Shown piece after piece: positions 25,415 to 34,555 of a stretch of 41,268 nucleotides of DNA; position 1 is the stretch's first letter, and every line of letters starts with the position of its first letter. Below the pieces are notes generated by a model. That model made no database searches. It was given only the letters and a program-made list of their open reading frames with translations, and was not told where the DNA came from. The position numbers and the translations under genes are program-made. This DNA is from Betaproteobacteria bacterium HGW-Betaproteobacteria-16 (GTDB lineage Bacteria > Pseudomonadota > Gammaproteobacteria > Burkholderiales > Burkholderiaceae_C). The stretch covers positions 1-41,268 of the forward strand of contig PHCQ01000043.1 in assembly GCA_002840835.1 (NCBI GenBank), given 5' to 3'.

Positions 25415-26452
25415 TCAAGCCACAACCACTGCAGCGCCTTCGCCGCGTTCGGCGATCACGCCGATGTCAAACACCATCTCGCCCAGTTCGCGCAGTGTGG
25501 TGGCGCAAGCGGCCGCGTCTTCAGCCGCGATCACCACCACCATGCCGATGCCGTTGTTGAAGGTGCGGTTCATCTCGGTGTCGTCGATGCCGGCGGTTTT
25601 CTGCAGCCAGGCGAACAGCTCGGTCTGGGGCCAGCTACCGGCCTTCAGGTGGGCGGCGGTGCCTTCCGGGAGCACGCGCGGAATGTTTTCAAGCAAACCA
25701 CCACCGGTGATGTGGGCCAGGGCCTTGATGGGATGGGAGGCCAGCGCGGCCAGCACGTTCTTCACGTACAGGCGGGTGGGCGCCATGATGGCCTCGCGGA
25801 AGGGCTGACCGTCCAGCGTGGCGGGCAGGTTTGCTCCGGCGCGTTCGATGCACTTGCGCACCAGCGAAAAACCGTTGGAATGCACGCCGTGCGAGGCCAG
25901 GCCCAGCACCACATCACCGGGTTTCACGCTCTGGCCGGTGAGAATTTTCGATTTTTCGACCGCGCCGACGCAGAAACCGGCCAGATCGTATTCGCCAGCA
26001 GGGTACATGCCGGGCATTTCAGCTGTTTCGCCTCCAATGAGTGCGCAACCCGAGAGTTCACACCCCTTGGCAATGCCGCCCACCACTGCTGCGGCCGTGT
26101 CCACGTCCAGCTTGCCGCAGGCAAAGTAGTCCAGGAAGAACAGCGGCTCGGCGCCCTGCACCAGCACGTCGTTCACGCTCATGCCCACCAGGTCGATGCC
26201 CACGGTGTCGTGCATGTTCCATTCAAAAGCGAGCTTAAGCTTGGTACCCACGCCGTCTGTGCCGCTGACCAGCACGGGTTCCTTGTAGCGCTTGGGCACT
26301 TCGAACAGGGCGCCAAAGCCACCGATGCCCGCCAGCACGCCTTCGCGCATGGTTTTTTTGGCCAGAGGCTTGATGCGTTCGATGAGCGCGTCGCCAGCGT
26401 CGATGTCGACACCAGCGTCTTTGTACGAAATGGGAGGGGTGGGGGAGGTCAT
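25415..26452 (-). CDS. purM: Phosphoribosylformylglycinamidine cyclo-ligase (AIR synthetase)
   Basis: 345 residues from ATG 26452 ([20 protein letters not shown]), the family's usual N-terminus; an in-frame ATG at 26566 would add an atypical Arg/Pro-rich tail. It closes the imidazole ring in the fifth step of purine synthesis with ATP. Motifs: [61 protein letters not shown] and [17 protein letters not shown]. It stands alone with its own terminator, and is transcribed divergently from the AI-2E family gene across a 194-base GC-rich gap in which I see no firm promoter. Confidence 0.96.
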   Translation of the reverse strand: MTSPTPPISYKDAGVDIDAGDALIERIKPLAKKTMREGVLAGIGGFGALFEVPKRYKEPVLVSGTDGVGTKLKLAFEWNMHDTVGIDLVGMSVNDVLVQGAEPLFFLDYFACGKLDVDTAAAVVGGIAKGCELSGCALIGGETAEMPGMYPAGEYDLAGFCVGAVEKSKILTGQSVKPGDVVLGLASHGVHSNGFSLVRKCIERAGANLPATLDGQPFREAIMAPTRLYVKNVLAALASHPIKALAHITGGGLLENIPRVLPEGTAAHLKAGSWPQTELFAWLQKTAGIDDTEMNRTFNNGIGMVVVIAAEDAAACATTLRELGEMVFDIGVIAERGEGAAVVVA

Positions 26453-26646
26453 GTTGGCAGGGACGGCACAGGCCGCGAGGGGGTGAAGTTGGCAACGCCT
26501 GGGACCGGCGCACCGCGTTTTGGCGGGGCGGCGCCCGGCGCCGGGGGCGTTCGGCGTCGGCAACAAGGGCGCGGAATAGAATTTGCGGTGGATTTTAAGG
26601 GTTTGCTCCTGCCGCCCGTCCCGTCAACACGCCGAACCGCCTCCCC

Positions 26647-27771
26647 ATGACCTTCACCCCCACCCAGATCCGCGCCGCCGTCTGGACCACGATTGCCGTG
26701 GTGAGCTGGCTCCTGCTGACGCTGCTGGCGCCGGTGCTCATGCCCTTCCTGCTGGCGGCGGTGATTGCCTATGTGCTGCACCCCCTGGTGGAGTGGCTGC
26801 GAGCCAGGCGCGTGCCCCGCTGGCTGGGCGCCGGCCTGGCCATCAGCTTGCTCATGCTGGTGATGCTGGCGGTGGTGCTGCTCATCGTGCCAGTCATCAC
26901 CAAGCAGGTGCCACTGCTGCGTGACCAGGTGCCGGACCTGCTGGAACGGCTCAACGACTGGGTGGTTCCCTTTGCAAGCCGCTTTGGCGTGGATGTGCAG
27001 GTCGACGTGACCGTGGTGCGCGAAGGCCTGAAGTCGCTGATCAGCGGGCATGAGGGCGAACTGGTCGAGGGTCTGTTGTCATCGTTGCGCATCGGTGGCA
27101 GCGCGCTGGCGGCGGTGATCGGCAACCTGTTTCTCATGCCCATCGTGGCGTTTTACCTGCTGCTGGACTGGAACAACCTGGTGCAGCGATCGAAGGGCCT
27201 GATTCCGCCGCGCTGGCGCGAGAACGTGCAGAGCTTCCTGGACGAAACCGATGAGGTGCTCGGCCAATACCTGCGGGGTCAATTGGTCGTGATGGGCTTG
27301 CTGGCCGTGCTCTACACGGTGTTGCTGGTGCTGGTGGGGCTGGACCTGGCCCTGCCGATCGGGGTGTTCACCGGGCTGGCGGGGTTTGTTCCGTACCTCG
27401 GTTTTGGTCTGGGCCTGGTGCTGGCGCTGCTGGCGGCGCTGCTCCAGTTTCAGACCGTCCTGGGCGTGGCGCTGGTGTTTGGGGTGTACATGGTGGGGCA
27501 AGCCATCGAGAGCATGTACCTCACACCGCGCCTTCTGGGTGAGCGGATTGGCCTGCACCCCATTGCCGTGATCTTTTCGCTGCTCGCCTTTGGCCACCTT
27601 TTCGGCTTCGTGGGGGTGCTGATCGCGCTGCCGGCCAGCGCGGTGCTGCTGGTGGCGATTCGCCGTGCCCGCAACGAGTACTTCAAGAGCGAGCTCTATC
27701 TGGACGAGGCGCCTGCGCAAGCCACGCCCCCGCTGGCTTTGCCTCCTTCCTCCAACGGCGGCGAGGCATGA
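26647..27771 (+). CDS. AI-2E family transporter (PerM/YdiK-like membrane protein)
   Basis: 374 residues, about eight membrane helices, with the family arrangement: two N-terminal helices (WTTIAVVSWLLLTLLAPVLM and a following one), a polar domain with VTVVREGLKSL, and the C-terminal block GVFTGLAGFVPYLGFGLG, GQAIESMYLTPRLLGERIGL and HPIAVIFSLLAFGHLFGF. Members include the E. coli autoinducer-2 exporter TqsA, but most have unknown substrates; a quorum-sensing role is not implied. It precedes hda by 52 bases on the same strand and may form its operon. Confidence 0.9.
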   Translation: MTFTPTQIRAAVWTTIAVVSWLLLTLLAPVLMPFLLAAVIAYVLHPLVEWLRARRVPRWLGAGLAISLLMLVMLAVVLLIVPVITKQVPLLRDQVPDLLERLNDWVVPFASRFGVDVQVDVTVVREGLKSLISGHEGELVEGLLSSLRIGGSALAAVIGNLFLMPIVAFYLLLDWNNLVQRSKGLIPPRWRENVQSFLDETDEVLGQYLRGQLVVMGLLAVLYTVLLVLVGLDLALPIGVFTGLAGFVPYLGFGLGLVLALLAALLQFQTVLGVALVFGVYMVGQAIESMYLTPRLLGERIGLHPIAVIFSLLAFGHLFGFVGVLIALPASAVLLVAIRRARNEYFKSELYLDEAPAQATPPLALPPSSNGGEA

Positions 27772-27823
27772 GCACAGTGTCTGTTCCCGGCTCACTCCGC
27801 TGCCCGCAGGGCGAAGGGGTTGC

Positions 27824-28531
27824 ATGAGCCAGCCCCCCGCTCCGATGAAACAGATGGCGCTGGACATCGGGCTGGCGCCGGTGTCCACACTGGACAACTT
27901 TGTGGCAGCAGGCAACGAAGCGGCCCTGGAACACCTGCGCCTTTGGGCGGGCAATGCCCTTCGCTCGCCTGTGCCTACCTTCATCTGGGGCGAAGGGGGC
28001 AGCGGCAAGTCGCATCTGCTGCGAGGCGTGCGCGAAGCGCTGCGCGAGCAGGACAGCCGCGTGGGCTGGATGGACGCCAGCACCCTGCACCCGCCCGAGT
28101 ACGACGAACACTGGGACGCCGTGCTGCTCGATGATTGCCACCTCTACACCGCCGAACAGCAGGCGGCCGCATTCAACTGGTTCGTCAACGCCCAGAATCC
28201 GGTGCACGGACCGGCGCGCTGGGTGCTGGCCGCAGCCGACCGGCCTCCGGCCGACCTGCAGTTGCGCGAAGACCTGCGTACCCGGCTGGGCTGGGGTCAT
28301 GTGTTCCAGTTGCGAGCGCTGGGTGAAGCCGAGCGCCGATCGGTGCTGCGTCGCGCCGCCGACGAGCGCGGCGTGTTCCTCAGCGACGAGGTGATGGACT
28401 TCATGCTCACCCGCTTTGCGCGCGACCTCTCCAGCCTGATGCTGCTGCTGGAACAGCTCGATGGTTATGCCCTGCGCACCCAGCGTGCCATCACCATCCC
28501 GCTGATCAGATCCATGCTCGAAAACGAATGA
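27824..28531 (+). CDS. hda: DnaA regulatory inactivator Hda
   Basis: 235 residues. A DnaA-like AAA+ protein that, bound to the DNA-loaded sliding clamp, promotes ATP hydrolysis by DnaA and so limits re-initiation. A clamp-binding hexapeptide (QMALDI, 10-15) sits near the N-terminus, followed by Walker A GEGGSGKS (56-63) and Walker B AVLLDDCH (99-106). The initiator DNA-binding domain IV of DnaA is missing, which separates Hda from DnaA. ATG 27824 has GAAGGGG upstream. The stop overlaps the next start by 4 bases (ATGA). Confidence 0.92.
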   Translation: MSQPPAPMKQMALDIGLAPVSTLDNFVAAGNEAALEHLRLWAGNALRSPVPTFIWGEGGSGKSHLLRGVREALREQDSRVGWMDASTLHPPEYDEHWDAVLLDDCHLYTAEQQAAAFNWFVNAQNPVHGPARWVLAAADRPPADLQLREDLRTRLGWGHVFQLRALGEAERRSVLRRAADERGVFLSDEVMDFMLTRFARDLSSLMLLLEQLDGYALRTQRAITIPLIRSMLENE

Positions 28532-29253
28532 CCAAATTCCAGACTTCTGCCGATGTGACGAACTCCCCTCAGGGCACGACAGGCATCCGGCTCGCGCTTT
28601 TTGACCTCGACCACACGCTGATTCCACTGGACTCCGACTACGCATGGGGCGAGTTCACCGTGTCGCTGGGCTGGCGCGACGCCGCCACCTTCTCCCAGGC
28701 GAACGACCGCTTCTACGCCGCCTACAAGGCCGGCACGCTGGACATCCATGAATACGTGCAGTTCGCCACGGCGGCGGTTCGGGAACACGGCATGTCTGCT
28801 GCCAACGAGGCGCATGAGCGCTTCATGCAGCAGGTGATCCGCCCGGCGATGAGTGAGCGTGCGCTGGCGGCCGTGCGGGCGCACCAGGCAGCGGGCGATG
28901 CGGTGGTGATCGTCACGGCCACCAACGCCTTCGTCACCCGCCCCATCGCCACCGCCTTCGGCGTGGACGAGCTCATCGCCATCGATCTGGAGACCGATGT
29001 CGCAGGCACGCCCACCGGCCTGATTCGGGGTGTACCCTCGTTCCGTGAGGGCAAGGTGGCGCGTGTGGAACAATGGCTGGCTGCGCGCGGCCTGAATTGG
29101 GCCAGCGTGACGCACAGCACCTTCTACAGCGACTCCATCAACGATTTGCCGCTGCTGGAGAAGGTGCACGAGCCCGTGGCGACCAATCCGGACGACCGGC
29201 TCAAGGCCATTGCCCTGGAGCGGGGCTGGCGCATATTGAACCTATTCGAATGA
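28528..29253 (+). CDS. HAD-superfamily phosphatase, subclass IB (SerB/CicA-like)
   Basis: 241 residues. The HAD nucleophile motif is FDLDHTL (Asp26, Asp28), motif II is VVIVTATNAFV, and the closing motif is YSDSINDLPLLE. This set and the helical cap are those of the phosphoserine phosphatase-like HAD-IB group that commonly follows hda in Burkholderiales. The physiological substrate (phosphoserine, or a lipid or sugar phosphate) is unresolved. It is coupled on both sides by 4-base overlaps with hda and pcnB. Confidence 0.88.
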   Translation: MTKFQTSADVTNSPQGTTGIRLALFDLDHTLIPLDSDYAWGEFTVSLGWRDAATFSQANDRFYAAYKAGTLDIHEYVQFATAAVREHGMSAANEAHERFMQQVIRPAMSERALAAVRAHQAAGDAVVIVTATNAFVTRPIATAFGVDELIAIDLETDVAGTPTGLIRGVPSFREGKVARVEQWLAARGLNWASVTHSTFYSDSINDLPLLEKVHEPVATNPDDRLKAIALERGWRILNLFE

Positions 29254-30914
29254 TCAAGAAATTCATCAACAGGCTGCTGGGCAAGACCGAGGGCACCACC
29301 GGTCGGCGCGCCAGCCCTTTCGGTAAACGCGAAGATGTGCCGGTGCAGGTGCACGGCATCGACCCCAAACTGGTGGACCAGCGGGCGCTGGACGTGGTGC
29401 ACACCCTCAAGCAGGCCGGCTTCGAAGCCTACATCGTCGGCGGCGCCGTGCGCGACCTGCTGCTGGGCCTGCGTCCCAAGGACTTTGACGTGGCCACCAG
29501 CGCCACGCCCGAACAGGTCAAGGGCCTGTTCCGCCGCGCCTTCATCATCGGGCGGCGCTTTCGCATCGTGCACGTGATCTACGGGCGTGGGCGTGAACAC
29601 GAAATGATCGAAGTTTCGACCTTTCGCGCCTACCTGGACAGTGCCGACGCCGAGCAGGTGGCCGGCAACGAGCGCACCAGCAAAGGGCAGCTCGCCGGCA
29701 TGACCCACGCGGTCGACGCCAGCGGACGGGTGCTGCGTGACAACGTGTGGGGTCCCATTGAACACGATGCCGCGCGCCGCGATTTCAGCATCAACGCCAT
29801 GTACTACGACCCTGAAAGCCAGACCGTGGTCGACTTCCACCACGGCATCCGGGACGCGAAGAAAAAAACCCTGCGCATGATTGGCGATGCGGCCACCCGC
29901 TACCGAGAAGACCCGGTGCGCATCATCCGCGCGGTGCGCTTTGCGGCCAAGCTCAATGCCCTGGGCTTCCAGTTCGACCCCAAGACCCGCGAGCCCCTGG
30001 TGGCGTCGCGCAACCTGCTGGCTGATGTGCCGCAGAGCCGTTTGTTCGACGAGATGCTCAAGCTGTTGCAGACCGGTCACGCGCTGGCCAGCATTGAACA
30101 GCTCAAGACGCATGGTCTCGCCAACGGCATCTATCCGCTGCTCGACGTGGTGGTGCAGCGCGCCGACGACCCGTTCGTGAAGCTGGCGCTGCAGGACACA
30201 GACCGTCGCGTGGGCGAAGGCAAACCCGTGGCGCCGAGCTTCCTGCTGGCCTGCGTGCTGTGGGCCGATGTGCGCAAGGGTTGGAGCCAGCGCTTGCAGC
30301 CGCGCCCCAACCAGCGCCCGATGCCGCCGGTGGCGGCTTTGCAGGACGCGGTGGACGACGCTTTTGATGCCCGCATCGGGGATGTGTCAGGCCGCGGCAA
30401 GCTGGGGGCGGACATGCGCGAGATCTGGATGATGCAGCCGCGCTTCGACAAGCGCGTGGGATCGTCGCCGTTCAGTCTGGTGGATCAGGCGCGCTTCCGT
30501 GCCGGTTTTGATTTTCTGCGTCTGCGCGCCCAGGTGGGTGAAGTGGAAGAAGAACTGGCCCACTGGTGGGAGACCTTCCAGCACGCCAGCGATGAGATGC
30601 GCGACGACATGATCGACGCACAGCGCCGCGCCAACCTGGCCAAGCCCGGTGGGCCGGGTGCAGCACGGCGTGTGAAGCGCAGCGATTCCGATCACCCGGT
30701 GAATGCGCCTGCCCCCGATCCCCGGTTCCGCCCAGCGGCTGGAACGGAAAGCAGCGACGAAGACGACGGCCCTGAAGCGGATGGGCCGGCTGATGCCGCA
30801 GCACCTGAAGGCACGGCCCCGGCCAAAAAACGCCGCCGCCGTCGCCGCAAGCCCACGGGCGCCCCGCGCGCCGAAGGTGGCACCGGTGGCGACGGACCGG
30901 GTGAACCTGGCTGA
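29250..30914 (+). CDS. pcnB: Poly(A) polymerase I
   Basis: 554 residues. It adds 3' poly(A) tails that mark RNA for decay. The nucleotidyltransferase core contains YIVGGAVRDLLLG (61-73), the metal-binding DFD (78-80), RRDFSINAMYYD and the RYREDPVRIIRAVRFAAKL block that distinguishes this class from simple CCA enzymes. The last 90 residues are low-complexity: acidic and proline/alanine-rich, then a KKRRRRRRK cluster and Gly-rich end, typical of betaproteobacterial PcnB and probably RNA-binding. ATG 29250 overlaps the HAD stop by 4 bases; folK follows 16 bases after its stop. Confidence 0.94.
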   Translation: MIKKFINRLLGKTEGTTGRRASPFGKREDVPVQVHGIDPKLVDQRALDVVHTLKQAGFEAYIVGGAVRDLLLGLRPKDFDVATSATPEQVKGLFRRAFIIGRRFRIVHVIYGRGREHEMIEVSTFRAYLDSADAEQVAGNERTSKGQLAGMTHAVDASGRVLRDNVWGPIEHDAARRDFSINAMYYDPESQTVVDFHHGIRDAKKKTLRMIGDAATRYREDPVRIIRAVRFAAKLNALGFQFDPKTREPLVASRNLLADVPQSRLFDEMLKLLQTGHALASIEQLKTHGLANGIYPLLDVVVQRADDPFVKLALQDTDRRVGEGKPVAPSFLLACVLWADVRKGWSQRLQPRPNQRPMPPVAALQDAVDDAFDARIGDVSGRGKLGADMREIWMMQPRFDKRVGSSPFSLVDQARFRAGFDFLRLRAQVGEVEEELAHWWETFQHASDEMRDDMIDAQRRANLAKPGGPGAARRVKRSDSDHPVNAPAPDPRFRPAAGTESSDEDDGPEADGPADAAAPEGTAPAKKRRRRRRKPTGAPRAEGGTGGDGPGEPG

Positions 30915-30930
30915 ATGGGGTTGACCGGGC

Positions 30931-31404
30931 ATGACCCGCGAACCCGTGATCGCCTATGTGGCGCTGGGTGCCAACCTGGGTGATGCGGCTGGCGCGCTGC
31001 GCGAGGCTGCCCAGGCGTTGGCTCGGACCGCCGGAATCTCCGGACTGCGTTGCTCGCGCCTGTACCGTTCGGCACCGGTGGATGCCAGCGGACCCGATTT
31101 CATCAATGCCGTGGCCGAACTGCGCACCGTGCTGACGGCGCCCGACCTGCTGGATGCCCTTCAGGCCATCGAAACCCACGCCGGTCGCCTGCGGCCCTAC
31201 CGGCATGCCCCACGCACGCTTGACCTTGATTTGCTGCTGTACGGAGGCGGCCGCGTGGCATCACCTCGGCTCACCGTGCCACACCCTCGCATGTGGCAGC
31301 GGGCGTTCGTGCTGGTGCCCTTGGCCGAAATTGCGCCGCAACTGGTGAGCACAGGTCAGCTTGCAGCAGTGGCCGAACAGGCCATTGAGCCGCTGGAAGT
31401 CTGA
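30931..31404 (+). CDS. folK: 2-amino-4-hydroxy-6-hydroxymethyldihydropteridine diphosphokinase (HPPK)
   Basis: 157 residues, standard length. It transfers pyrophosphate from ATP to hydroxymethyl-dihydropterin in folate synthesis. It shows the N-terminal YVALGANLGDAAGALREA, the substrate loop SRLYRSAPVDASGPDFINA, and the HPPK signature RPYRHAPRTLDLDLLLYGG (88-106) with the two Mg-binding aspartates (98, 100), then VPHPRMWQRAFVLVPLAEIAP. It is the last gene of the hda-HAD-pcnB-folK run, 33 bases from the convergent pdxH. Confidence 0.96.
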   Translation: MTREPVIAYVALGANLGDAAGALREAAQALARTAGISGLRCSRLYRSAPVDASGPDFINAVAELRTVLTAPDLLDALQAIETHAGRLRPYRHAPRTLDLDLLLYGGGRVASPRLTVPHPRMWQRAFVLVPLAEIAPQLVSTGQLAAVAEQAIEPLEV

Positions 31405-31437
31405 ACGCCGGCGCGAATGCTGCAGCTTCGCCGTTGG

Positions 31438-32073
31438 TCAGGGTGCCAGGCGCTCACGCAGCCAGGTGCCGTCTTCCTGTTTGACATAGCGCAAGCGGTC
31501 ATGCAGGCGGCTTTTGCGGCCTTGCCAGAATTCCCAGCGCTCGGGCCGCAGGCGGTAGCCTCCCCAGTGTGGCGGGCGGGGTGGCTGCAGCAGGAACTGT
31601 GCGCCGTAGCGGGCGGCATTGGTCACCAGCACCGAACGCCCTGCAATCACCTGGCTCTGCGGACTCGCCCAGGCCCCGATGCGGCTGTCGAGCGGGCGGC
31701 TGTGGAAGTAGGTGTCGCTTTCTTCATCGCTGACCTTTTCGACCGATCCCTCGATGCGCACCACTCGCTCCAGCTCCACCCAGTGGAACTGCAAGGCGGC
31801 AAACGGGTTGCCGGCGAGTTCCTGGCCCTTGCGGCTCTGGTAGTTGGTGTACCAGACAACGCCGCGCTCGTCGAAATCCTTGATCAGCACGATCCGGGTG
31901 CTGGGCCGCAGGTCAGAGCCCACCGTGGCCACAGTCATGGCATTGGGCTCGGGCACTTCGCTCTGGATGGCTTCTTCCAGCCAGTGGGCGAACTGGCGCA
32001 GCGGATCGGCCTGAGAGGCGGATTCGCTAAGTTCGGCCTTTTCGTAGCTCTTGCGCAGGTCGGCGATGTTCAT
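31438..32073 (-). CDS. pdxH: Pyridoxamine/pyridoxine 5'-phosphate oxidase
   Basis: 211 residues from ATG 32073 ([15 protein letters not shown]), matching the conserved N-terminus; an upstream ATG at 32139 adds a non-conserved tail. It is an FMN enzyme that makes pyridoxal 5'-phosphate, the cofactor used by kynU and argD in this window. FMN and substrate motifs: [52 protein letters not shown], and the family signature [18 protein letters not shown] near the C-terminus. It is monocistronic as far as seen, 88 bases from the ChaC-like gene on the same strand. Confidence 0.95.
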   Translation of the reverse strand: MNIADLRKSYEKAELSESASQADPLRQFAHWLEEAIQSEVPEPNAMTVATVGSDLRPSTRIVLIKDFDERGVVWYTNYQSRKGQELAGNPFAALQFHWVELERVVRIEGSVEKVSDEESDTYFHSRPLDSRIGAWASPQSQVIAGRSVLVTNAARYGAQFLLQPPRPPHWGGYRLRPERWEFWQGRKSRLHDRLRYVKQEDGTWLRERLAP

Positions 32074-32161
32074 CAAGGCAGTATAGGAGTGCGGCAGAAG
32101 CGGTGGTTTGCGCCGGATCAATTTGGGGAGTCTGTGCACCCGGGCAGCGAAATTTCAAGGT

Positions 32162-32779
32162 TCAGGTCGCGAGTTTCAACAGCCGCTCCAGTGCACGGTC
32201 GTGTATGCCGTGCTGCAGCAGGCCCTCAAAGGTCTGGCGGGCATAGTCCAGCGTGGTGCCGTAGCGCCCACGGGAATGGGTGAAGATTTCGCGGTAGTGC
32301 TCAGGGCTGAGATGGCCGGTGAAGCTGGGGCTGCGGCGAGACAGCGTGAAGGCCAGGGCGTGCACAGGCCCTTGCGAGGTGCGGCAGAGCAGCCATTTGG
32401 GGTCGTACACCGGGTTGGGCATTTCGCGCGCCCACAGCGTGGGCATGAGCGCTTCCACCTGTTCGTGCGGCACGCGCAGTGCCAGGCCGCTGCAGCTGCC
32501 GCCGGGCAGCAGGGTGAACACCAGGCCCGGCCGCTCAGGGGTGCCGCGATTGACGCGGCTCCACATCTGCAAGCAGCGGTGGTGGCCGTGCACCCGGGCC
32601 ATGCGTTGTTCAACCGCTTTAAATTCGGGTCGCCAGACCAGGGAGGCATAGGCGAAGACCCAGAGGTCGGGCCTGGGTCCTTGCGTTCGCCACTGGGCCA
32701 AGGTGTCGGCCATCATGCGGGCACCGTCGCGAAGGGCCGGATCGTGCGGGCTTGTCATTCGTTGCAAGGGTTCAGCCAT
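32162..32779 (-). CDS. ChaC-like gamma-glutamylcyclotransferase
   Basis: 205 residues. ChaC enzymes cleave glutathione to 5-oxoproline and Cys-Gly. It contains the nucleotide-like loop WVFAYASLVWRPEF (YGSLxW-type, 40-53), RCLQMWSRVNRGTPERPGLVFTL, and REMPNPVYDPKWL, which carries the expected glutamate; NRGTPERPG is characteristic. Start choice is uncertain: ATG 32779, ATG 32758, or ATGs about 20 codons in; none has a strong ribosome site. It is divergent from the OmpA-like gene, with a TAGAAT (32781-32786) that could be that gene's -10 element. Confidence 0.87.
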   Translation of the reverse strand: MAEPLQRMTSPHDPALRDGARMMADTLAQWRTQGPRPDLWVFAYASLVWRPEFKAVEQRMARVHGHHRCLQMWSRVNRGTPERPGLVFTLLPGGSCSGLALRVPHEQVEALMPTLWAREMPNPVYDPKWLLCRTSQGPVHALAFTLSRRSPSFTGHLSPEHYREIFTHSRGRYGTTLDYARQTFEGLLQHGIHDRALERLLKLAT

Positions 32780-32885
32780 TTAGAATCGCATGTTTGCCAA
32801 AGCAGGACCGGGGCAACCGTTTCGCTGGTCCGCGCCCGCTGATGCACCTGTTTCAGCCCATTATTCTTCAAGGAGTTTCTCACCC

Positions 32886-33485
32886 ATGTCATCCCAGGAA
32901 ACCGAAATCGAATACCGCGTGGTTGCGGTGGTGTTGATCCTCACGATTCTCCTGGCCGTGGGCCTAGCGCTGGGCATCGGCATCCACAAGTCGCGCAGTG
33001 GCGGCGCTGGCATGGGCGGTGACGCTTCGACTGCGGCGGGTTCGGCCCAGGCTGCCGTGGCGGGTGCGGTGGCTTCGGTCACTGGGTCTGGTGAAGCATC
33101 GTCCCCCACGGCCGCCAATGTGGTTCCTGCGGCCAGTGCCGCCTCGCGCAGTGAAGATGCCAGCATCGTGGTGGAAAACGGTGTGGTGATGTTCTATTTC
33201 GCCACCGGCAAGGCCGACCTGGCCAACGGTGCCGTGGCGGTGCTGGGTGATGCGATTGCGGCTGCCAAGGCCGGCAAGCGACTGGTCATTTCGGGCTTCC
33301 ACGATGCCACAGGCGACCCGGCCTTCAATATCGAACTGGCCAAGAAGCGCGCCCTGGCCGTGCGCGATGCCCTGGTGGGCGCGGGCGTGGCCGAATCGAG
33401 CGTGGAGTTGAACAAGCCCGAAGAGACCACCGGCAGCGGCAACATGGCCGAAGCCCGTCGAGTGGAAGTGGTGATTGCGGACTGA
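32886..33485 (+). CDS. Small OmpA-like membrane-anchored protein
   Basis: 199 residues from ATG 32886, with AAGGAG (32870-32875) upstream; an earlier in-frame ATG at 32790 is not supported. One N-terminal membrane anchor (about 12-33, VVAVVLILTILLAVGLALGI), an Ala/Gly/Ser-rich linker (about 38-95), then an OmpA C-terminal domain: VMFYFATGKADLANGA, GKRLVISGFHDATGDPAFNIELAKKR and RRVEVVI. Such domains bind peptidoglycan non-covalently. There is no beta-barrel, so it is likely an inner-membrane protein reaching to the wall. A terminator follows. Confidence 0.88.
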   Translation: MSSQETEIEYRVVAVVLILTILLAVGLALGIGIHKSRSGGAGMGGDASTAAGSAQAAVAGAVASVTGSGEASSPTAANVVPAASAASRSEDASIVVENGVVMFYFATGKADLANGAVAVLGDAIAAAKAGKRLVISGFHDATGDPAFNIELAKKRALAVRDALVGAGVAESSVELNKPEETTGSGNMAEARRVEVVIAD

Positions 33486-33509
33486 ACTTGTCGTCGATGC
33501 CATCAAGAG

Positions 33510-33534
33510 AAAAGCCCGGTTTGACCGGGCTTTT
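33510..33534. terminator. Bidirectional intrinsic terminator between the OmpA-like gene and gloA
   Basis: AAAAGCCCGGT, loop TTG, ACCGGGCTTTT: a perfect 11-base stem with A/T tails on both sides. It ends the plus-strand gene (stop at 33485) and the minus-strand gloA (stop at 33546). Confidence 0.9.
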
Positions 33535-33545
33535 GACTTTCTGGT

Positions 33546-33956
33546 TCAGCGCAGGCCTTGGCCACCAGCCTGTTCGGCACGCTGAATCAGTTCGATCTTA
33601 TAGCCGTCTGGGTCGGTCACGAAGGCAATCACGGTGCTGCCGCCCTTGACCGGGCCCGCTTCGCGTGTGACGTTGCCGCCAGCGGCCTTGATCTTTTCAC
33701 AGGCTGCGTAGGCATCGGGCACACCCAGGGCGATGTGGCCGTAGGCCGTGCCCATCTCGTAGCTTTCGGTGCCCCAGTTGTAGGTGAGTTCGATCTCGGC
33801 CTGGGCCGGGTTGCCCTCATAGCCCACAAAGGCCAACGAGTATTTGTACTCGGGGTTTTCCGAGGTGCGCAGCAGTTGCATGCCAAGCACCTGGGTGTAG
33901 AAGTCGATCGAGCGCTGGAGGTTGCCCACGCGCAGCATGGTGTGTAGGAGTCTCAT
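33546..33956 (-). CDS. gloA: Lactoylglutathione lyase (glyoxalase I)
   Basis: 136 residues. It isomerises the methylglyoxal-glutathione hemithioacetal to S-lactoylglutathione, the first detoxification step. All four metal ligands align with E. coli GloA numbering: His5, Glu56, His74 and Glu122. [20 protein letters not shown] and [15 protein letters not shown] are diagnostic, and the absence of the insertion typical of Zn-type enzymes suggests the Ni/Co type. It overlaps the thioesterase gene by 4 bases and is therefore under the same divergent promoter, next to marR. Confidence 0.96.
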   Translation of the reverse strand: MRLLHTMLRVGNLQRSIDFYTQVLGMQLLRTSENPEYKYSLAFVGYEGNPAQAEIELTYNWGTESYEMGTAYGHIALGVPDAYAACEKIKAAGGNVTREAGPVKGGSTVIAFVTDPDGYKIELIQRAEQAGGQGLR

Positions 33957-34504
33957 GCGCCCGATTGTGGCTTCATATCGAAAACCAGGCAGGTTGTCGT
34001 GGCATGGGCGTAGAGCGTGCCGTCCGGGCCGATGAGCTGGGCATCGGCCGTGGCGAGCTGGCGCCCGCAGTGGATGACACGGCCAATGGCCCGCACGCGC
34101 TGCACCTTGGGCGTGAGGGCGCGCACGATGTTCACGCTCAGCTCGGCAGTGGTGTAGCCCCGCCCAGGTGGCATTTTGGTGTGCACCGCACAGCCCAGCG
34201 CGGAATCGAGCAGCGTGGCAAACCAGCCACCATGCACCGTGCCCATGGGGTTGAAATGCCGCGGAAGCGGTGCGCCCTGGAATGTGGCGGTGCCGTCGCC
34301 GATTTCGATGACCAGAAAGTCCAGTGTGTGGGCGATGGCCGCATAGGGGATGTCACCGCGCAGCATGGCCTGCATCATCTCCATGCCGGACTTGCCTGCG
34401 ATTTGATCGGGCCGCGCCACACCAGGCCCAGGGCCGGCATTCAGCCTCTGAAGCGCTTCGGCTTCTTGGGCCAGCCAGGTGTCCAGCAGGTTGTCCTTGC
34501 TCAT
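33953..34504 (-). CDS. PaaI-type hotdog-fold thioesterase
   Basis: 183 residues from ATG 34504 with AGGAG seven to eleven bases upstream. The hotdog thioesterase core lies in the C-terminal two thirds: [24 protein letters not shown], with the conserved HGG loop and acidic residue, followed by [14 protein letters not shown]. The N-terminal 50 residues form a helical extension. It probably hydrolyses an acyl-CoA; the substrate is unknown. It is the first gene of a two-gene operon with gloA and faces marR across a 51-base gap containing a 29-bp palindrome, so it is likely MarR-regulated. Confidence 0.88.
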   Translation of the reverse strand: MSKDNLLDTWLAQEAEALQRLNAGPGPGVARPDQIAGKSGMEMMQAMLRGDIPYAAIAHTLDFLVIEIGDGTATFQGAPLPRHFNPMGTVHGGWFATLLDSALGCAVHTKMPPGRGYTTAELSVNIVRALTPKVQRVRAIGRVIHCGRQLATADAQLIGPDGTLYAHATTTCLVFDMKPQSGA

Positions 34505-34520
34505 GAATTTCTCCTGAAAG

Positions 34521-34549
34521 ATTGCATATACAAGCATTGTAGATACAAT
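34521..34549. promoter_or_regulatory. 29-bp operator-like palindrome with overlapping divergent promoters (marR / thioesterase-gloA)
   Basis: Two 13-base arms (34521-34533 and 34537-34549) match at 11 of 13 positions around a GCA centre; the innermost TACAA-GCA-TTGTA is perfect. It contains for marR a -35-like TTGCAT (34522-34527), a 16-base spacer and -10 TACAAT (34544-34549), and nearly the mirror set on the other strand. A MarR dimer here could repress both genes. Confidence 0.7.
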
Positions 34550-34555
34550 GAAACC

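Noticed and set aside
26500..26560. GC-rich symmetric sequence (GGCGCCCGGCGCC) upstream of purM as a regulatory element
   Set aside because: Short GC palindromes of this kind are frequent by chance at this base composition, and there is no promoter element next to it.
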